Below, one piece after another: positions 21,130-30,486 of a stretch of DNA of 64,000 bases. The notes below the pieces were generated by a model. It was not told the DNA's origin, did not search any database, and worked only from the letters and a program-made list of their open reading frames with translations. A program made the translations under genes and the position numbers. Source of the stretch: Povalibacter uvarum (lineage in GTDB: Bacteria > Pseudomonadota > Gammaproteobacteria > Steroidobacterales > Steroidobacteraceae). Location of the stretch: positions 744,001 to 808,000 of the forward strand of contig NZ_JACHHZ010000001.1 of the NCBI RefSeq assembly GCF_014202975.1, given 5' to 3'. Within the stretch, counting starts at the first letter, position 1. Every line of letters starts with the position of its first letter.

Positions 21130-22910
21130 GCGCATATCAGTTCATCGATCACTACTACGACGTCGTCGTCGTCGGTGCCGGCGGCGCCGGCCTGCGCGCG
21201 ACTTTCGGTCTGGCGCACTCGGGTCTGTCGACGGCCTGCATCACGAAAGTTTTTCCGACTCGCAGCCACACTGTCGCTGCGCAGGGCGGCATCAGCGCGG
21301 CGCTCGGCAACATGGGCGAGGACGATTGGCGCTGGCACATGTACGACACCGTCAAGGGCTCCGACTGGCTCGGCGACCAGGACGCGATCGAGTTCATGTG
21401 CAAGGAAGCGCCCGGTGCGGTGATCGAACTGGAGCACTACGGTGTGCCGTTCTCGCGGACCGAGGACGGTCGCATCTATCAGCGTCCGTTCGGTGGCATG
21501 ACCACGCGTTACGGCCAGGGCACTGCGCAGCGTACGTGCGCGGCCGCGGATCGTACCGGTCACGCGATGCTTCACACGCTGTACCAGCAGGCGCTGCGCC
21601 ATGAAGCGCAGTTCTTCATCGAATACTTCGCTGTCGACCTGATCATGGAGAAGGGTGAATGCCGCGGCGTCGTTGCTATCAACATGGCGGACGGCACGGT
21701 GCATCGCTTCCTGGGTCACCAGACCGTTCTCGCCACGGGCGGCTACGGTCGCGCTTATTTCTCATGCACGTCTGCTCACACTTGCACGGGTGACGGCGGC
21801 GGCATGGTGCTGCGCGCGGGCCTGCCGATGCAGGACATGGAGTTCGTGCAGTTCCATCCGACGGGTATCTACGGCGCCGGCTGCCTCATCACCGAAGGTG
21901 TGCGAGGCGAGGGCGGAATTCTGCGCAACTCGGCAGGCGAGCGCTTCATGGAGCGCTATGCGCCGAACGCCAAGGACCTCGCATCGCGCGACGTCGTCAG
22001 CCGTGCGATGACAATCGAGATCCGCGAAGGTCGCGGCGTCGGTCCGCACAAAGATCACATCTACCTGCACCTCGAACACCTCGGCGGCGACACGATTCAC
22101 GAGAAGCTCCCGGGCATCGCGGAGACGGCGAAGATCTTCTCCGGCGTCGATGTCACGAAGCAGCCGATTCCAGTGCTGCCCACGGTCCACTACAACATGG
22201 GCGGCGTACCGGCGAACTATCACGGCGAAGTCGTGACGCTGAAGGATGGCCAGCCCGACACCGTCGTGCCGGGGCTCATGGCTGTCGGCGAGGCAGCATG
22301 CGTGTCCGTGCACGGCGCGAATCGCCTCGGTTCGAACTCGCTGCTCGACCTGGTCGTGTTCGGTCGCGAAGCCGCGCGCTACTGCGCGGAGATCGTGAAG
22401 CCCGGCACGAAGCATCGGCCGCTGGCGACGGATGCGGGCGAGCTTGCAGTCACGCGTATCGACAAGTTCCGCAACGCGAAGGGCTCACTACGCACTGCCG
22501 ACATCCGCCTCAGCATGCAGAAAGTCATGCAGGGACACGCCGCCGTGTTCCGCACCGGCGAGTCGCTGCAGGAAGGCGTGCAGAAGCTGTCCGAAGTGTT
22601 CAACTCGTTCGCCGAAGTAAATGTCAGCGATCGCGGCATGGTCTGGAACACCGACCTGATCGAAACCCTGGAGCTCGACAATCTCCTGGGCCAGGCGGTC
22701 GCGACGATGCATTCGGCGCTCAACCGCCAGGAAAGCCGCGGTGCGCACGCTCGCGAAGACTTCCCGAATCGCGATGACCAGAACTGGATGAAGCACACGC
22801 TCGCCTGGGTCAGCGACCATGGCGACGTGCAGCTCAACTACCGCCCGGTGCACCTGAATACGCTGACGAGCGACGTCGAGCCGATTCCGCCGAAGGCGAG
22901 AGTGTATTGA
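21126..22910 (+). CDS. sdhA: Succinate dehydrogenase flavoprotein subunit
   Basis: Oxidises succinate to fumarate with covalently bound FAD. 594 residues. The Rossmann motif [13 protein letters not shown] begins near residue 14; [16 protein letters not shown] carries the histidine that binds FAD covalently. Active-site stretches are [44 protein letters not shown] and [19 protein letters not shown]. Two dedicated assembly factors (SDHAF4-like upstream, SdhE downstream) are encoded in the same cluster. Confidence 0.98.
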   Translation: MSAYQFIDHYYDVVVVGAGGAGLRATFGLAHSGLSTACITKVFPTRSHTVAAQGGISAALGNMGEDDWRWHMYDTVKGSDWLGDQDAIEFMCKEAPGAVIELEHYGVPFSRTEDGRIYQRPFGGMTTRYGQGTAQRTCAAADRTGHAMLHTLYQQALRHEAQFFIEYFAVDLIMEKGECRGVVAINMADGTVHRFLGHQTVLATGGYGRAYFSCTSAHTCTGDGGGMVLRAGLPMQDMEFVQFHPTGIYGAGCLITEGVRGEGGILRNSAGERFMERYAPNAKDLASRDVVSRAMTIEIREGRGVGPHKDHIYLHLEHLGGDTIHEKLPGIAETAKIFSGVDVTKQPIPVLPTVHYNMGGVPANYHGEVVTLKDGQPDTVVPGLMAVGEAACVSVHGANRLGSNSLLDLVVFGREAARYCAEIVKPGTKHRPLATDAGELAVTRIDKFRNAKGSLRTADIRLSMQKVMQGHAAVFRTGESLQEGVQKLSEVFNSFAEVNVSDRGMVWNTDLIETLELDNLLGQAVATMHSALNRQESRGAHAREDFPNRDDQNWMKHTLAWVSDHGDVQLNYRPVHLNTLTSDVEPIPPKARVY

Positions 22911-22918
22911 GAGAAGCC

Positions 22919-22946
22919 GCGAGCAATTAGCTGCGAGCGATCAGCC
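22919..22946. repeat. Heptad repeat array (GCGAGCA/ATTAGCT type), sdhA-sdhB gap
   Basis: GCGAGCA ATTAGCT GCGAGCG ATCAGCC: a 14-bp unit repeated twice and built of 7-bp parts, followed by AGAAG. A close relative, GCGAGCA ATGAGCT GCGACCG AGAATCA, lies at 49487-49514 before lolD. It fills part of the 70-bp gap between sdhA and sdhB. Confidence 0.7.
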
Positions 22947-22980
22947 AGAAGTTCAGAGCCAAATCAGAACCGAGTCGATC

Positions 22981-23763
22981 ATGGCCCAATTCCGCTTACC
23001 TGCGAACTCAAAGATCAAGCCGGGCAAGGCGTTCAAGGCTGCCGCGGACGCGAAGAGCGTGCGGACCTTCCGCATCTACCGCTTCGATCCCGAGACGGGC
23101 GAGAACCCGCGCGTCGACACGTACGAGGTCGATATGGCGGCCTGCGGGCCGATGGTTCTCGACGCGTTGATCAAGATCAAGAACGAAGTCGATCCGACGC
23201 TGACGTTCCGTCGCTCGTGCCGCGAAGGCATCTGCGGATCGTGCGCGATGAACATCGACGGGCTCAACACGCTGGCCTGCACGAAGGCCTGCGAAGACGT
23301 GCGTGGCGACGTGAAGATCTATCCGCTGCCTCACATGCCGGTGGTGAAGGATCTGGTTCCCGATCTGACGAACTTCTACGCGCAGTACGCTTCCGTGAAG
23401 CCCTGGCTGCAGACGCGAACGCCGGCACCGCCGGATCGCGAGCGCCTGCAGTCGAAGGAAGACCAGGAGAAGATCGACCGGCCGTCGGCCTGCATCCTGT
23501 GCGCATGCTGCTCGACCTCGTGTCCGAGCTACTGGTGGAACAGCGATCGTTATCTCGGGCCCGCGGCGCTGCTGGCTGCGTACCGCTGGATCATCGACAC
23601 GCGCGACGAAGCGACCGGCGAGCGTCTCGATGCCCTCGAGGATCCGTTCAAGCTCTATCGCTGCCACACGATCATGAATTGCACGGAAGCGTGCCCGAAG
23701 GACCTGAATCCGGCCCGCGCCATCGCCGAGATCAAGAAGCTCATTGCCGAACGCCGTCACTGA
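22981..23763 (+). CDS. sdhB: Succinate dehydrogenase iron-sulfur subunit
   Basis: Carries the [2Fe-2S], [4Fe-4S] and [3Fe-4S] clusters that pass electrons from FAD to quinone. 260 residues. The first cluster ligands are in [16 protein letters not shown] and the later Cys; the second and third clusters use [16 protein letters not shown] and [17 protein letters not shown]. The N-terminal 20 residues are a basic extension. A 70-bp gap with a heptad array separates it from sdhA, unlike the tight joins elsewhere in the operon. Confidence 0.98.
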   Translation: MAQFRLPANSKIKPGKAFKAAADAKSVRTFRIYRFDPETGENPRVDTYEVDMAACGPMVLDALIKIKNEVDPTLTFRRSCREGICGSCAMNIDGLNTLACTKACEDVRGDVKIYPLPHMPVVKDLVPDLTNFYAQYASVKPWLQTRTPAPPDRERLQSKEDQEKIDRPSACILCACCSTSCPSYWWNSDRYLGPAALLAAYRWIIDTRDEATGERLDALEDPFKLYRCHTIMNCTEACPKDLNPARAIAEIKKLIAERRH

Positions 23764-23780
23764 GAATCTCGGAAGGCACC

Positions 23781-24068
23781 GTGGATAGCGCAGAGTCAGG
23801 CGGCACCCAGGCCGTGCAATATCCGCTGTCGGCGTCCATCGCGCGGTTGCGGTGGCGCTGCCGTCGGGGCATGCGCGAGCTCGACGTCGTCCTGCAGCGC
23901 TACCTCGAGACCCGCTATACGACCGCCCCCCTCGCGGAGCAGCAGGCCTTCGAACAACTGCTCGACGAACAGGACCCTCAATTGCTCGCCTACCTCATGG
24001 GCAGGGAACGGCCCCAGGATCCGCTGCAGGCCAATGTCATCGCACGGCTCGCCGACCCTGGCGTCTGA
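23781..24068 (+). CDS. sdhE: FAD assembly factor SdhE
   Basis: Small protein that promotes covalent flavin attachment to SdhA. 95 residues from GTG 23781, which has GGAAGG 4 nt upstream. The family motif RWRCRRGMRELDVVLQRYLE contains the RGxxE signature (RGMRE). It follows sdhB by 17 nt and overlaps the ygfX-like gene by 35 nt, as in the E. coli sdhE-ygfX pair (which is not next to sdh there). Confidence 0.93.
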   Translation: MDSAESGGTQAVQYPLSASIARLRWRCRRGMRELDVVLQRYLETRYTTAPLAEQQAFEQLLDEQDPQLLAYLMGRERPQDPLQANVIARLADPGV

Positions 24069-24525
24069 TCTGCGCACCCGTCGGGCCGAGTCGGCCTGCG
24101 CGGCCTTGCTCATCGCGCTCGGCTCGTCGGCACCGGCCCTGATCGGTCCGCTCGCAACCACCGGGCTCAAAATCACTTGCGCCGTTGCTCTGGCCGCCGT
24201 GCTCGCGGTCGCTTTCCGGCGCGCAGGCTGGCTGGGTGGGGGCGGGGCACTGACCCGGATGGTCTGGCGGGGCGACGGTGGCTGGACGCTGACCTTCCGG
24301 AGCGGCCGCCAGGTCGAAGCGGCGCTGGATGGCAGCACCAGAATGAGTCCAGCCGCCATCTGGCTGCACTGGGCGCTCGACGGCGCCGGACCCCGGACGC
24401 GATCCCTGCTACTGATCCCCGGCGACCTGCCGGAGACCGATTTCAGGCGCCTGCTGGTCCGCCTGAGGCTGGATCAGTCAGAATGCGCGCCGACCGCGCA
24501 GCAGACGGATCCGACCCTTACATGA
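24034..24525 (+). CDS. YgfX-like inner-membrane protein
   Basis: 163 residues. Two adjacent hydrophobic segments (about residues 21-40 and 46-60), then a soluble domain with WRGDGGWTLTFRSGRQVEAA, the WLHWAL stretch, and RSLLLIPGDLPETDFRRLLVRLR, which is the typical end of YgfX/CptA proteins. E. coli YgfX was described as the toxin partner of YgfY (SdhE), though SdhE is now known as a flavinylation factor, so the role remains unsettled. Identity rests on its layout and its position after sdhE. Confidence 0.78.
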   Translation: MSSHGSPTLASDLRTRRAESACAALLIALGSSAPALIGPLATTGLKITCAVALAAVLAVAFRRAGWLGGGGALTRMVWRGDGGWTLTFRSGRQVEAALDGSTRMSPAAIWLHWALDGAGPRTRSLLLIPGDLPETDFRRLLVRLRLDQSECAPTAQQTDPTLT

Positions 24526-24607
24526 CTTCCCATTGGCCCGAACAGGCCCCGACCTATCCCTGTGATGTACTTCGCATTCGCGAAGGTTACGAAGCTGCCT
24601 GCGCGCC

Positions 24608-24633
24608 GAACTTTCCGGGGACACGCCGGTCTA
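24608..24633 (+). promoter_or_regulatory. Probable sigma-E-type promoter of rpoE
   Basis: GAACTT (24608-24613), 16-bp spacer, then TCTA (24630-24633). This matches the extracytoplasmic sigma-E consensus (GAACTT, about 16 bp, TCnnA) and lies 65 nt upstream of the rpoE ATG, so rpoE would activate its own transcription. Read by eye; no other promoter in the 172-bp gap looks better. Confidence 0.65.
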
Positions 24634-24697
24634 TCCGAGCAGCCTTGGTCGGGCGGCGGAGCTTCGGTTTGGCGCCCGTCCCTGGGGTTGCGGGTCA

Positions 24698-25273
24698 ATG
24701 ATCCAGGACGACAATGATCAGCAACTTGTCGAGCGGGTGCAGAAGGGCGACAAATCGGCCTTCGACCTGCTGGTGCGCAAGTATCAGCACCGTGTGCTGA
24801 AGCTGGTGGGCCGGTTCGTGCACGACGCCGCGGAGGCGGAGGACGTCGCCCAGGAAGCTTTCCTGAAGGCTTACCGGGCGTTGCCTGCGTTTCGCGGCGA
24901 TAGCGCGTTCTACACATGGCTGTATCGCATCGCGATCAATACGGCCAAGAACACGCTGGTGTCGAACCGAAGACGGCCGGTGGATTTCGACCTGGACCTG
25001 CAGGACCCGGAACAGCACGACCGTCAGGCGAGATTGAAGGACGCAGACACCCCGGAGGGCGTTCTGCTCACTGATGAGATCCGCGGTGTCGTGGAACACG
25101 CGCTGGAGCAGTTGCCCGAGGACCTGAGGACGGCGATCGTCCTGCGCGAACTCGAGGGGCTGTCTTACGAGGAGATTGCCGAGGCGATGGACTGCCCGGT
25201 CGGAACGGTTCGCTCGCGGATATTCCGCGCACGCGAAGCCATCGACAAAAAGCTGAAACCGTTGTTGGATTAG
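24698..25273 (+). CDS. rpoE: RNA polymerase sigma factor RpoE (sigma-E/AlgU)
   Basis: Extracytoplasmic-function sigma factor for envelope stress. 191 residues, close to E. coli RpoE and Pseudomonas AlgU. Region 2: DLLVRKYQHRVLKLVGRFV, then DAAEAEDVAQEAFLKAYRAL and FRGDSAFYTWLYRIAINTAKN. Region 4: LRELEGLSYEEIAEAMDCPV, followed by GTVRSRIFRAREAI. The following genes encode its anti-sigma factor RseA and the sensor RseB; the DegP/MucD protease found downstream in Pseudomonas is missing here. Confidence 0.97.
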   Translation: MIQDDNDQQLVERVQKGDKSAFDLLVRKYQHRVLKLVGRFVHDAAEAEDVAQEAFLKAYRALPAFRGDSAFYTWLYRIAINTAKNTLVSNRRRPVDFDLDLQDPEQHDRQARLKDADTPEGVLLTDEIRGVVEHALEQLPEDLRTAIVLRELEGLSYEEIAEAMDCPVGTVRSRIFRAREAIDKKLKPLLD

Positions 25274-25327
25274 CGGTCGGCATGTATCGGGACCCGATTG
25301 GCGTTCGAGCCTGGAAGTAATGCGTCT

Positions 25328-25978
25328 ATGACTGATCCGGTGAAAGAGCAGCTGTCGGCCTGCCTGGACGGCGAGCTCCCCGAGGCGGAACTCGGGCTGC
25401 TGCTGAAGCAACTGCAGCGCGACCCGCAGTTGCGGCAGTCCATGGGAAGCTATTCCCTCATCGGCGAGGCCATGAGAGGTCCCGGCGCGGTCAGGGCGTC
25501 GAGCGGATTCGCCGACCGGATCGCGGCGGCAATCGCCGAAGAGCCCATCGCGAACGCTCCGGCAAGGAAAGTTACGGCGGTGCCGCGCTGGATGCGTCCG
25601 GCAACCGGTTTCGCGGTAGCCGCCGGTGTCGCGGCGGTCGCGGTGGTGTCGCTCCAGCCGGCGACGATCCCGACCCAGCAGGTCGCAGGCACCCAGACCA
25701 TCGCAACGACCATCGAAACCGCCGACCAGGCGATCGCCCCGAGCTACACGGTCCCGACCAACGTCGAAGGCACTGGATCGGCCTTCATTCCCGCCGCGCG
25801 GCTGACGAATTACGTCGTTGCCCACAGCGAATACTCATCCCCCCTCGGCCGTCGCACCGTGTTGAGCGGCGTGCTCTCCGAAGACGACGACGACCAGGAA
25901 GAGGAGTCGGTGCTGGTGACCGGTACCCCGCAGGAATCGACGGCGCCGGCCGCTGAATCCGCAGGACCCCGCCGTTGA
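25328..25978 (+). CDS. rseA: Anti-sigma-E factor RseA
   Basis: Single-pass inner-membrane protein that holds RpoE inactive until cleaved by DegS and RseP. 216 residues. The cytoplasmic N-terminal domain has the typical EQLSACLDGELPEAELGLLL and LRQSMGSYSLIGEAMRG. A membrane helix follows (about residues 91-107, Ala/Val-rich), then a periplasmic part with a Thr/Ala-rich and an acidic DDDDQEEES stretch. ATG 25328 is chosen; the 10-residue longer form lacks family similarity. The stop overlaps the rseB start by one base. Confidence 0.9.
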   Translation: MTDPVKEQLSACLDGELPEAELGLLLKQLQRDPQLRQSMGSYSLIGEAMRGPGAVRASSGFADRIAAAIAEEPIANAPARKVTAVPRWMRPATGFAVAAGVAAVAVVSLQPATIPTQQVAGTQTIATTIETADQAIAPSYTVPTNVEGTGSAFIPAARLTNYVVAHSEYSSPLGRRTVLSGVLSEDDDDQEEESVLVTGTPQESTAPAAESAGPRR

Positions 25979-27015
25979 TGTCCCGTCTGCGCTACTGCCT
26001 GATTGCCACTTTGTGCGCCGTGGTCTTCCCGGCGCACGCGAGCGATCCCGAGGCTCGCGCCTGGCTCGAGCGCATGTCCCGCGCCTTGTCCAGTCAGAAC
26101 TACGACGGACGTTTCTTCCATCTGCGCCAGTCCAAGTCCGAGTCGATGCGCATCATTCATCGCGTCGACAAGGGCAAGATCACCGAACGGCTGGTTTCCC
26201 TCGACGGCAGCGGTCGCGAAATCGTCCGCAATGAAACCGAAGTCATCTGCTTTCTCCCCGACAAGCGCCTGGTGCTCGTCGAAAAGCGCACCGACGAGAA
26301 TTCGCTGATCTCGGCGCTGCCGGTCTACAACGAAGAGCTCGAGTCGCTGTACAAGATCGAGCGCTCCGGCCGCGTCGTGAAGGCGCTGGGCCGCCGGACG
26401 CAGATCATCGAAGTGCGTCCCCGGGACCAGTACCGCTACGGCTATCGGCTGTGGCTCGACCAGGAAACGGCGATGCCGCTCAAGTCACAGCTGTGTGACA
26501 GCAACGGCAACGTGATCGAACAGATCCTGTTCGCCGAGCTGAATCTGCGCGACCGCATCCCGGCGGATGAGCTGAAAGCGTCCATCACGGGCGAAGGCTT
26601 CAAGTGGGTCCGGCAGGACGACACCGTTCCGCCGCGCATGGCGAACGCCATGATGGGTTGGAGTGTTGCCCGGTTGCCGGCGGGGTTCCGGCTGACGACC
26701 TGGCGGATCCAGGTCATTGCCGGCTCCCCGACACCTGTCCGCCACCTTGTGTATTCGGATGGTCTCGCGTCGGTTTCCGTATTCATCGAACCGCGCAACT
26801 CCCAGGCTGCGCCGATGCACGGCCTGGCGAAGGTTGGCGCGGCGTTCGCGTTCTCGCGTGACCTCGACGGTCACCAGGTGACGGCCGTGGGCGAGGTGCC
26901 CGCCGCCACGGTCCAGGCGATCGCTGACGGAGTGAGGCGCCAGGAGGAGGAATCGCAGTCCGCGCCGCAACAGATCCTGCCTCTGCCGGCCGAACCCCCG
27001 CCGGTTTCGCGCTGA
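25978..27015 (+). CDS. rseB: Sigma-E regulatory protein RseB/MucB
   Basis: Periplasmic sensor that binds RseA and protects it from DegS; lipid or LPS intermediates release it. 345 residues with a signal peptide (about residues 1-21, ending in AHA-S). MucB/RseB features: WLERMSRALSSQNYDGRFF, the central HRVDKGKITERLVSLDGSGR, and the second domain FRLTTWRI plus HLVYSDGLASVSVFIE and GEVPAATVQAIADGV. TGATG coupling with rseA; TTG at 25975 would add one residue. Confidence 0.94.
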   Translation: MSRLRYCLIATLCAVVFPAHASDPEARAWLERMSRALSSQNYDGRFFHLRQSKSESMRIIHRVDKGKITERLVSLDGSGREIVRNETEVICFLPDKRLVLVEKRTDENSLISALPVYNEELESLYKIERSGRVVKALGRRTQIIEVRPRDQYRYGYRLWLDQETAMPLKSQLCDSNGNVIEQILFAELNLRDRIPADELKASITGEGFKWVRQDDTVPPRMANAMMGWSVARLPAGFRLTTWRIQVIAGSPTPVRHLVYSDGLASVSVFIEPRNSQAAPMHGLAKVGAAFAFSRDLDGHQVTAVGEVPAATVQAIADGVRRQEEESQSAPQQILPLPAEPPPVSR

Positions 27016-27062
27016 ATCCCGGTCGATCCCGCACGCTGGCCCCGGGGTAAGCCCCTCCTCAT

Positions 27063-27305
27063 ATGGTCCGATGGACGGTCTATACCCGCACGGGCTGCAC
27101 CCTCTGCGAAGAGCTGATGGTCCAGCTGGCCGAGGTCCTGGGCGAGGCTGCCTCGGACGTGGCGGTCATCGACATCGCCGATGATCCCGAACTGGAAGCC
27201 CGCTACGGCCGGCGCATCCCGGTGCTCATGGCCGACGACGACTTCGTGTGTTCGTACCGGCTCGACCTGGACCGGGTCAGGGGCTACCTGAGACAGGGGG
27301 GGTGA
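27063..27305 (+). CDS. Glutaredoxin-family (DUF836) protein
   Basis: 80 residues with a thioredoxin fold: VYTRTGCTLCEELM holds the CxxC redox motif (C-T-L-C) near residue 12, and RYGRRIPVLMADD provides the cis-proline site. Such proteins often sit next to lepA. It follows rseB by 47 nt and precedes lepA by 112 nt. Substrate unknown. Confidence 0.88.
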   Translation: MVRWTVYTRTGCTLCEELMVQLAEVLGEAASDVAVIDIADDPELEARYGRRIPVLMADDDFVCSYRLDLDRVRGYLRQGG

Positions 27306-27368
27306 CCCCGTTCTTCCGCGGCAGGTCAGGTTCATCAGCTGCCTCACAGCCGCGATGCGGCATTCCGC

Positions 27369-27374
27369 TATAAT
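27369..27374 (+). promoter_or_regulatory. Possible promoter -10 box of lepA
   Basis: A perfect TATAAT 44 nt upstream of the lepA start, in an otherwise GC-rich gap. The matching -35 region is poor, so sigma-70 use is a reasonable guess only. Confidence 0.45.
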
Positions 27375-27417
27375 CCGCCGCCGTTTGGCCGTCGCCTGGC
27401 CCTGTTAAGCCCTCCTG

Positions 27418-29214
27418 ATGAAGCTGATCCGCAATTTTTCCATCATCGCGCACGTCGATCACGGCAAGTCCACGCTCGCCGACCGTTTCATCCAGCTCTG
27501 CGGCGGCCTCGAGGCCCGCGAAATGGAAAACCAGGTTCTCGACTCGATGGACCTGGAGCGAGAGCGCGGGATCACCATCAAGGCGCAGGCCGTGTCGTTG
27601 CGATTCCGCTCGCGCGACGGCGAGACCTATCAGCTGAATCTGATCGACACCCCCGGGCACGTCGACTTCTCGTACGAAGTGTCCCGTTCGCTCGCTGCCT
27701 GCGAAGGGGCGTTGCTGGTCGTCGATGCGGCGCAGGGTGTCGAAGCCCAGAGCGTCGCGAACTGCTACACCGCGCTCGAGCAGGGACTCGAAGTGGTGCC
27801 GGTGCTGAACAAGATCGATCTGCCGTCGGCCGAACCGGACCGGGTCATCAAGGAGATCGAGGAAATCATCGGGATCGAGGCGCACGACGCGCTGAGAGTG
27901 AGCGCCAAGACGGGTGAGGGCGTACAGGACCTGCTGGAAGAGCTCGTGCGGCGGATTCCCGCGCCGAAGGGCGACCCCGACGGTCCGCTGCAGGCGCTCA
28001 TCATCGACTCCTGGTTCGACAACTACGTCGGCGTCGTCTCGCTGGTTCGCGTGATGAACGGTTCGCTCAAGACGGGCGCGAAGATCCGCGTGTGGTCGAC
28101 GGGCCGCGCTCACCAGGTCGACAAGCTCGGCCGGTTCACGCCGAAGTCACTGGCGGCGGACGCGCTGTACACGGGAGAGGTCGGTTTCGTCATTGCCGGC
28201 ATCAAGGAGATCAACGGCGCGCCCGTGGGCGACACGATCACGCTCGACTCACGGCCGAGCGATGCAGCGCTGGAAGGATTCAAGCAAGTGCAGCCGCGCG
28301 TGTTCGCGGGTGTCTTCCCGGTGAACACCGAGGACTACGAATCGTTCCGCGACGCGCTGGCGAAGCTCAAGTTGAACGACTCGGCGTTGCACTACGAACC
28401 TGAAGTGTCGACCGCGCTCGGCTTCGGTTTCCGCTGCGGATTCCTTGGCCTGCTGCACATGGACATCGTCCAGGAGCGGCTCGAGCGCGAATACAACCTC
28501 GACCTGATCACGAGCGCGCCGACAGTGGTGTACGAAATCCTGCGTACCGACGGCACGCTGGAATACGTCGACAATCCGGCGAAGCTTCCGCCCAGCAACG
28601 AGATCGGCGATCTGCGCGAGCCGATCATCACCGCCAACATCCTCCTGCCACCGGAGCACGTGGGCGCGGTCATCAAGCTCTGTACGGAGAAGCGCGGCAA
28701 GCAGACCAAGATGCTGTACGTCGGCAACCAGGTGTCGATGCAGTACGAAATGCCGCTTGCGGAAGTCGTGCTCGACTTCTTCGACCGGCTCAAGTCGGTC
28801 AGCCGTGGCTACGCGTCGTTCGACTACGAATTCAACCGCTTTGAGACGGCGCCTCTTGTTCGCCTGGACGTGCTGATCAACGGTGATCGCGTCGATGCGC
28901 TTTCGATCATCGTCCACCGTGAGAACGCGTATCACCGCGGGCGCGAACTGGTGGACAAGATGCAGGAACTGATTCCGCGACAGATGTTCGAGGTCGCGGT
29001 GCAGGCGGCGATCGGCAGCCAGATCGTCGCGCGCGCCAGCGTCAAGGCCCTGCGCAAGAACGTGCTGGCCAAGTGCTATGGCGGCGACCTCTCGCGCAAG
29101 CGCAAACTCCTGGAGAAGCAGAAGGAAGGCAAGAAGCGCATGAAGCAGGTCGGCAGCGTGGAAATTCCGCAGGAAGCCTTCCTTGCGGTCCTCAAGATCG
29201 GCAAGGACAAGTGA
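27418..29214 (+). CDS. lepA: Elongation factor 4 (LepA)
   Basis: Ribosome-associated GTPase linked to translation initiation, 30S maturation and elongation quality. 598 residues. G motifs: [30 protein letters not shown] and [13 protein letters not shown]. LepA-specific parts follow: [20 protein letters not shown] and the C-terminal domain [20 protein letters not shown]. lepB begins 2 nt after the stop, the usual lepA-lepB pairing. Confidence 0.98.
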   Translation: MKLIRNFSIIAHVDHGKSTLADRFIQLCGGLEAREMENQVLDSMDLERERGITIKAQAVSLRFRSRDGETYQLNLIDTPGHVDFSYEVSRSLAACEGALLVVDAAQGVEAQSVANCYTALEQGLEVVPVLNKIDLPSAEPDRVIKEIEEIIGIEAHDALRVSAKTGEGVQDLLEELVRRIPAPKGDPDGPLQALIIDSWFDNYVGVVSLVRVMNGSLKTGAKIRVWSTGRAHQVDKLGRFTPKSLAADALYTGEVGFVIAGIKEINGAPVGDTITLDSRPSDAALEGFKQVQPRVFAGVFPVNTEDYESFRDALAKLKLNDSALHYEPEVSTALGFGFRCGFLGLLHMDIVQERLEREYNLDLITSAPTVVYEILRTDGTLEYVDNPAKLPPSNEIGDLREPIITANILLPPEHVGAVIKLCTEKRGKQTKMLYVGNQVSMQYEMPLAEVVLDFFDRLKSVSRGYASFDYEFNRFETAPLVRLDVLINGDRVDALSIIVHRENAYHRGRELVDKMQELIPRQMFEVAVQAAIGSQIVARASVKALRKNVLAKCYGGDLSRKRKLLEKQKEGKKRMKQVGSVEIPQEAFLAVLKIGKDK

Positions 29215-29216
29215 TC

Positions 29217-30026
29217 ATGATCTTCGACTTCTCGTTCATCCTCACCGTCGCGACGCTGGTCACGGGCGTCATCTGGGGGCTCGACGCGTGGCTCTGGAAG
29301 CCGCGCCGGCTGGAACGCGCCGCTGCCGCGGGCACGCCCGCCGAGAACGTGCGCGAACCCATCGTCGTCGAGTACGCCCGATCATTCTTCCCGGTCATCC
29401 TGATCGTGCTCGTGATCCGGTCCTTCCTGTTCGAGCCGTTCCGCATTCCGTCCGATTCCATGATGCCGACGCTGCTGGACGGCGATTTCATATTTGTGAA
29501 CAAGTTCGCCTACGGTTTGCGCCTGCCTGTGGTCAATTCCAAAGTCGTCGATATCGGCGCTCCGAAGCGAGGCGATGTCATCGTGTTCCGGCTGCCTTCC
29601 GACCCCTCGGTGAACTACATCAAGCGGCTCGTGGGATTGCCGGGGGATCACATCTCGGTCCGCAGGCAGCGCGTGTTCATCAACAACGTGCCGGTACCAG
29701 TGACGCTCGATGGCACGTATGAAGGGCCCCGCAACACGGGAGTCCAGGCCGACGCGCAGCAGGGTATCGAGAGTCTGGACGGGGTCGATCACCGGGTATT
29801 GTTCATCCCGGAACGCACGGAGAGTTCGCGCGACTACGATCAGGTCGTGCCCGCGAACCAGTACTTCTTCATGGGCGACAATCGCGACAACAGCCGCGAC
29901 AGCCGCTTCCCGGAAGTGGGTTTCGTGCCCGAAGAGAATCTGGTCGGCAAGGCCGTTCGAATCTGGCTCAATTGGGACCTGCCCGATGCGCCGATCTGGA
30001 ACCGGATCGGCGATGCGATCAAGTAG
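29217..30026 (+). CDS. lepB: Signal peptidase I
   Basis: Inner-membrane protease removing signal peptides from exported preproteins. 269 residues. One N-terminal membrane helix (about residues 3-20), a cytoplasmic basic loop, then a second helix (about 62-77). Catalytic Ser is in RIPSDSMMPTLLDGD, the Lys in NYIKRLVGLPGDHI, and the C-terminal box is MGDNRDNSRDSR. Directly downstream of lepA. Confidence 0.97.
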   Translation: MIFDFSFILTVATLVTGVIWGLDAWLWKPRRLERAAAAGTPAENVREPIVVEYARSFFPVILIVLVIRSFLFEPFRIPSDSMMPTLLDGDFIFVNKFAYGLRLPVVNSKVVDIGAPKRGDVIVFRLPSDPSVNYIKRLVGLPGDHISVRRQRVFINNVPVPVTLDGTYEGPRNTGVQADAQQGIESLDGVDHRVLFIPERTESSRDYDQVVPANQYFFMGDNRDNSRDSRFPEVGFVPEENLVGKAVRIWLNWDLPDAPIWNRIGDAIK

Positions 30027-30099
30027 CGGCCGGCGCGCCAGCGCGTGGGTCGATGGAATCCGAACAAACCTACAACAAGGCTAACGCAGGAGTCATCGC

Positions 30100-30465
30100 A
30101 TGTTCGCTCGTCAGCGTGGTGCAACGTTCCTCGGCATGATGACCATCGTGGCCATCATTGGCTTTGCCCTCTATGCCGGCATTCGCCTTCTGCCGCTGTA
30201 CCTCGAGTACATGGCAGTCGTGCGTTCCCTGGACCAGGTCGCCTCGGAGCACGCCAACGACCCGACTTCGCCGCAGCAGTTGCTGATCTCCCTCAATCGT
30301 CGCTGGACGGTCGAAGACATCCAGAGCATCGACCCGAAGGAAATCGAGATCAAACGGTCGCCGGCGGGGTTCACGATGCGCGCTGAATACCGCGCCGAAG
30401 CGCCGTTCGTGGCGAACGTGTCGCTGGTCGTCGATTTCGACAAGAGCGTCGATGTCAAGCAATAG
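30100..30465 (+). CDS. DUF4845 membrane protein
   Basis: 121 residues: a short basic N-terminus, one membrane helix (about residues 12-29), then a periplasmic domain with YMAVVRSLDQVA, a LNRRWTVEDIQSID segment and YRAEAPFVANVSLVVDF. This matches the DUF4845 family found between lepB and rnc in gammaproteobacteria. Unknown function; the N-terminus (RGATFLGMM) looks pilin-like, but there is no prepilin cleavage context. Confidence 0.88.
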   Translation: MFARQRGATFLGMMTIVAIIGFALYAGIRLLPLYLEYMAVVRSLDQVASEHANDPTSPQQLLISLNRRWTVEDIQSIDPKEIEIKRSPAGFTMRAEYRAEAPFVANVSLVVDFDKSVDVKQ

Positions 30466-30486
30466 CCCTGCGAGCGGAGCGGCACG

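Noticed and set aside
24522-24701. 59-residue frame between ygfX and rpoE
   Set aside because: It covers the sigma-E promoter, overlaps the rpoE start out of frame, and has no protein-like pattern.
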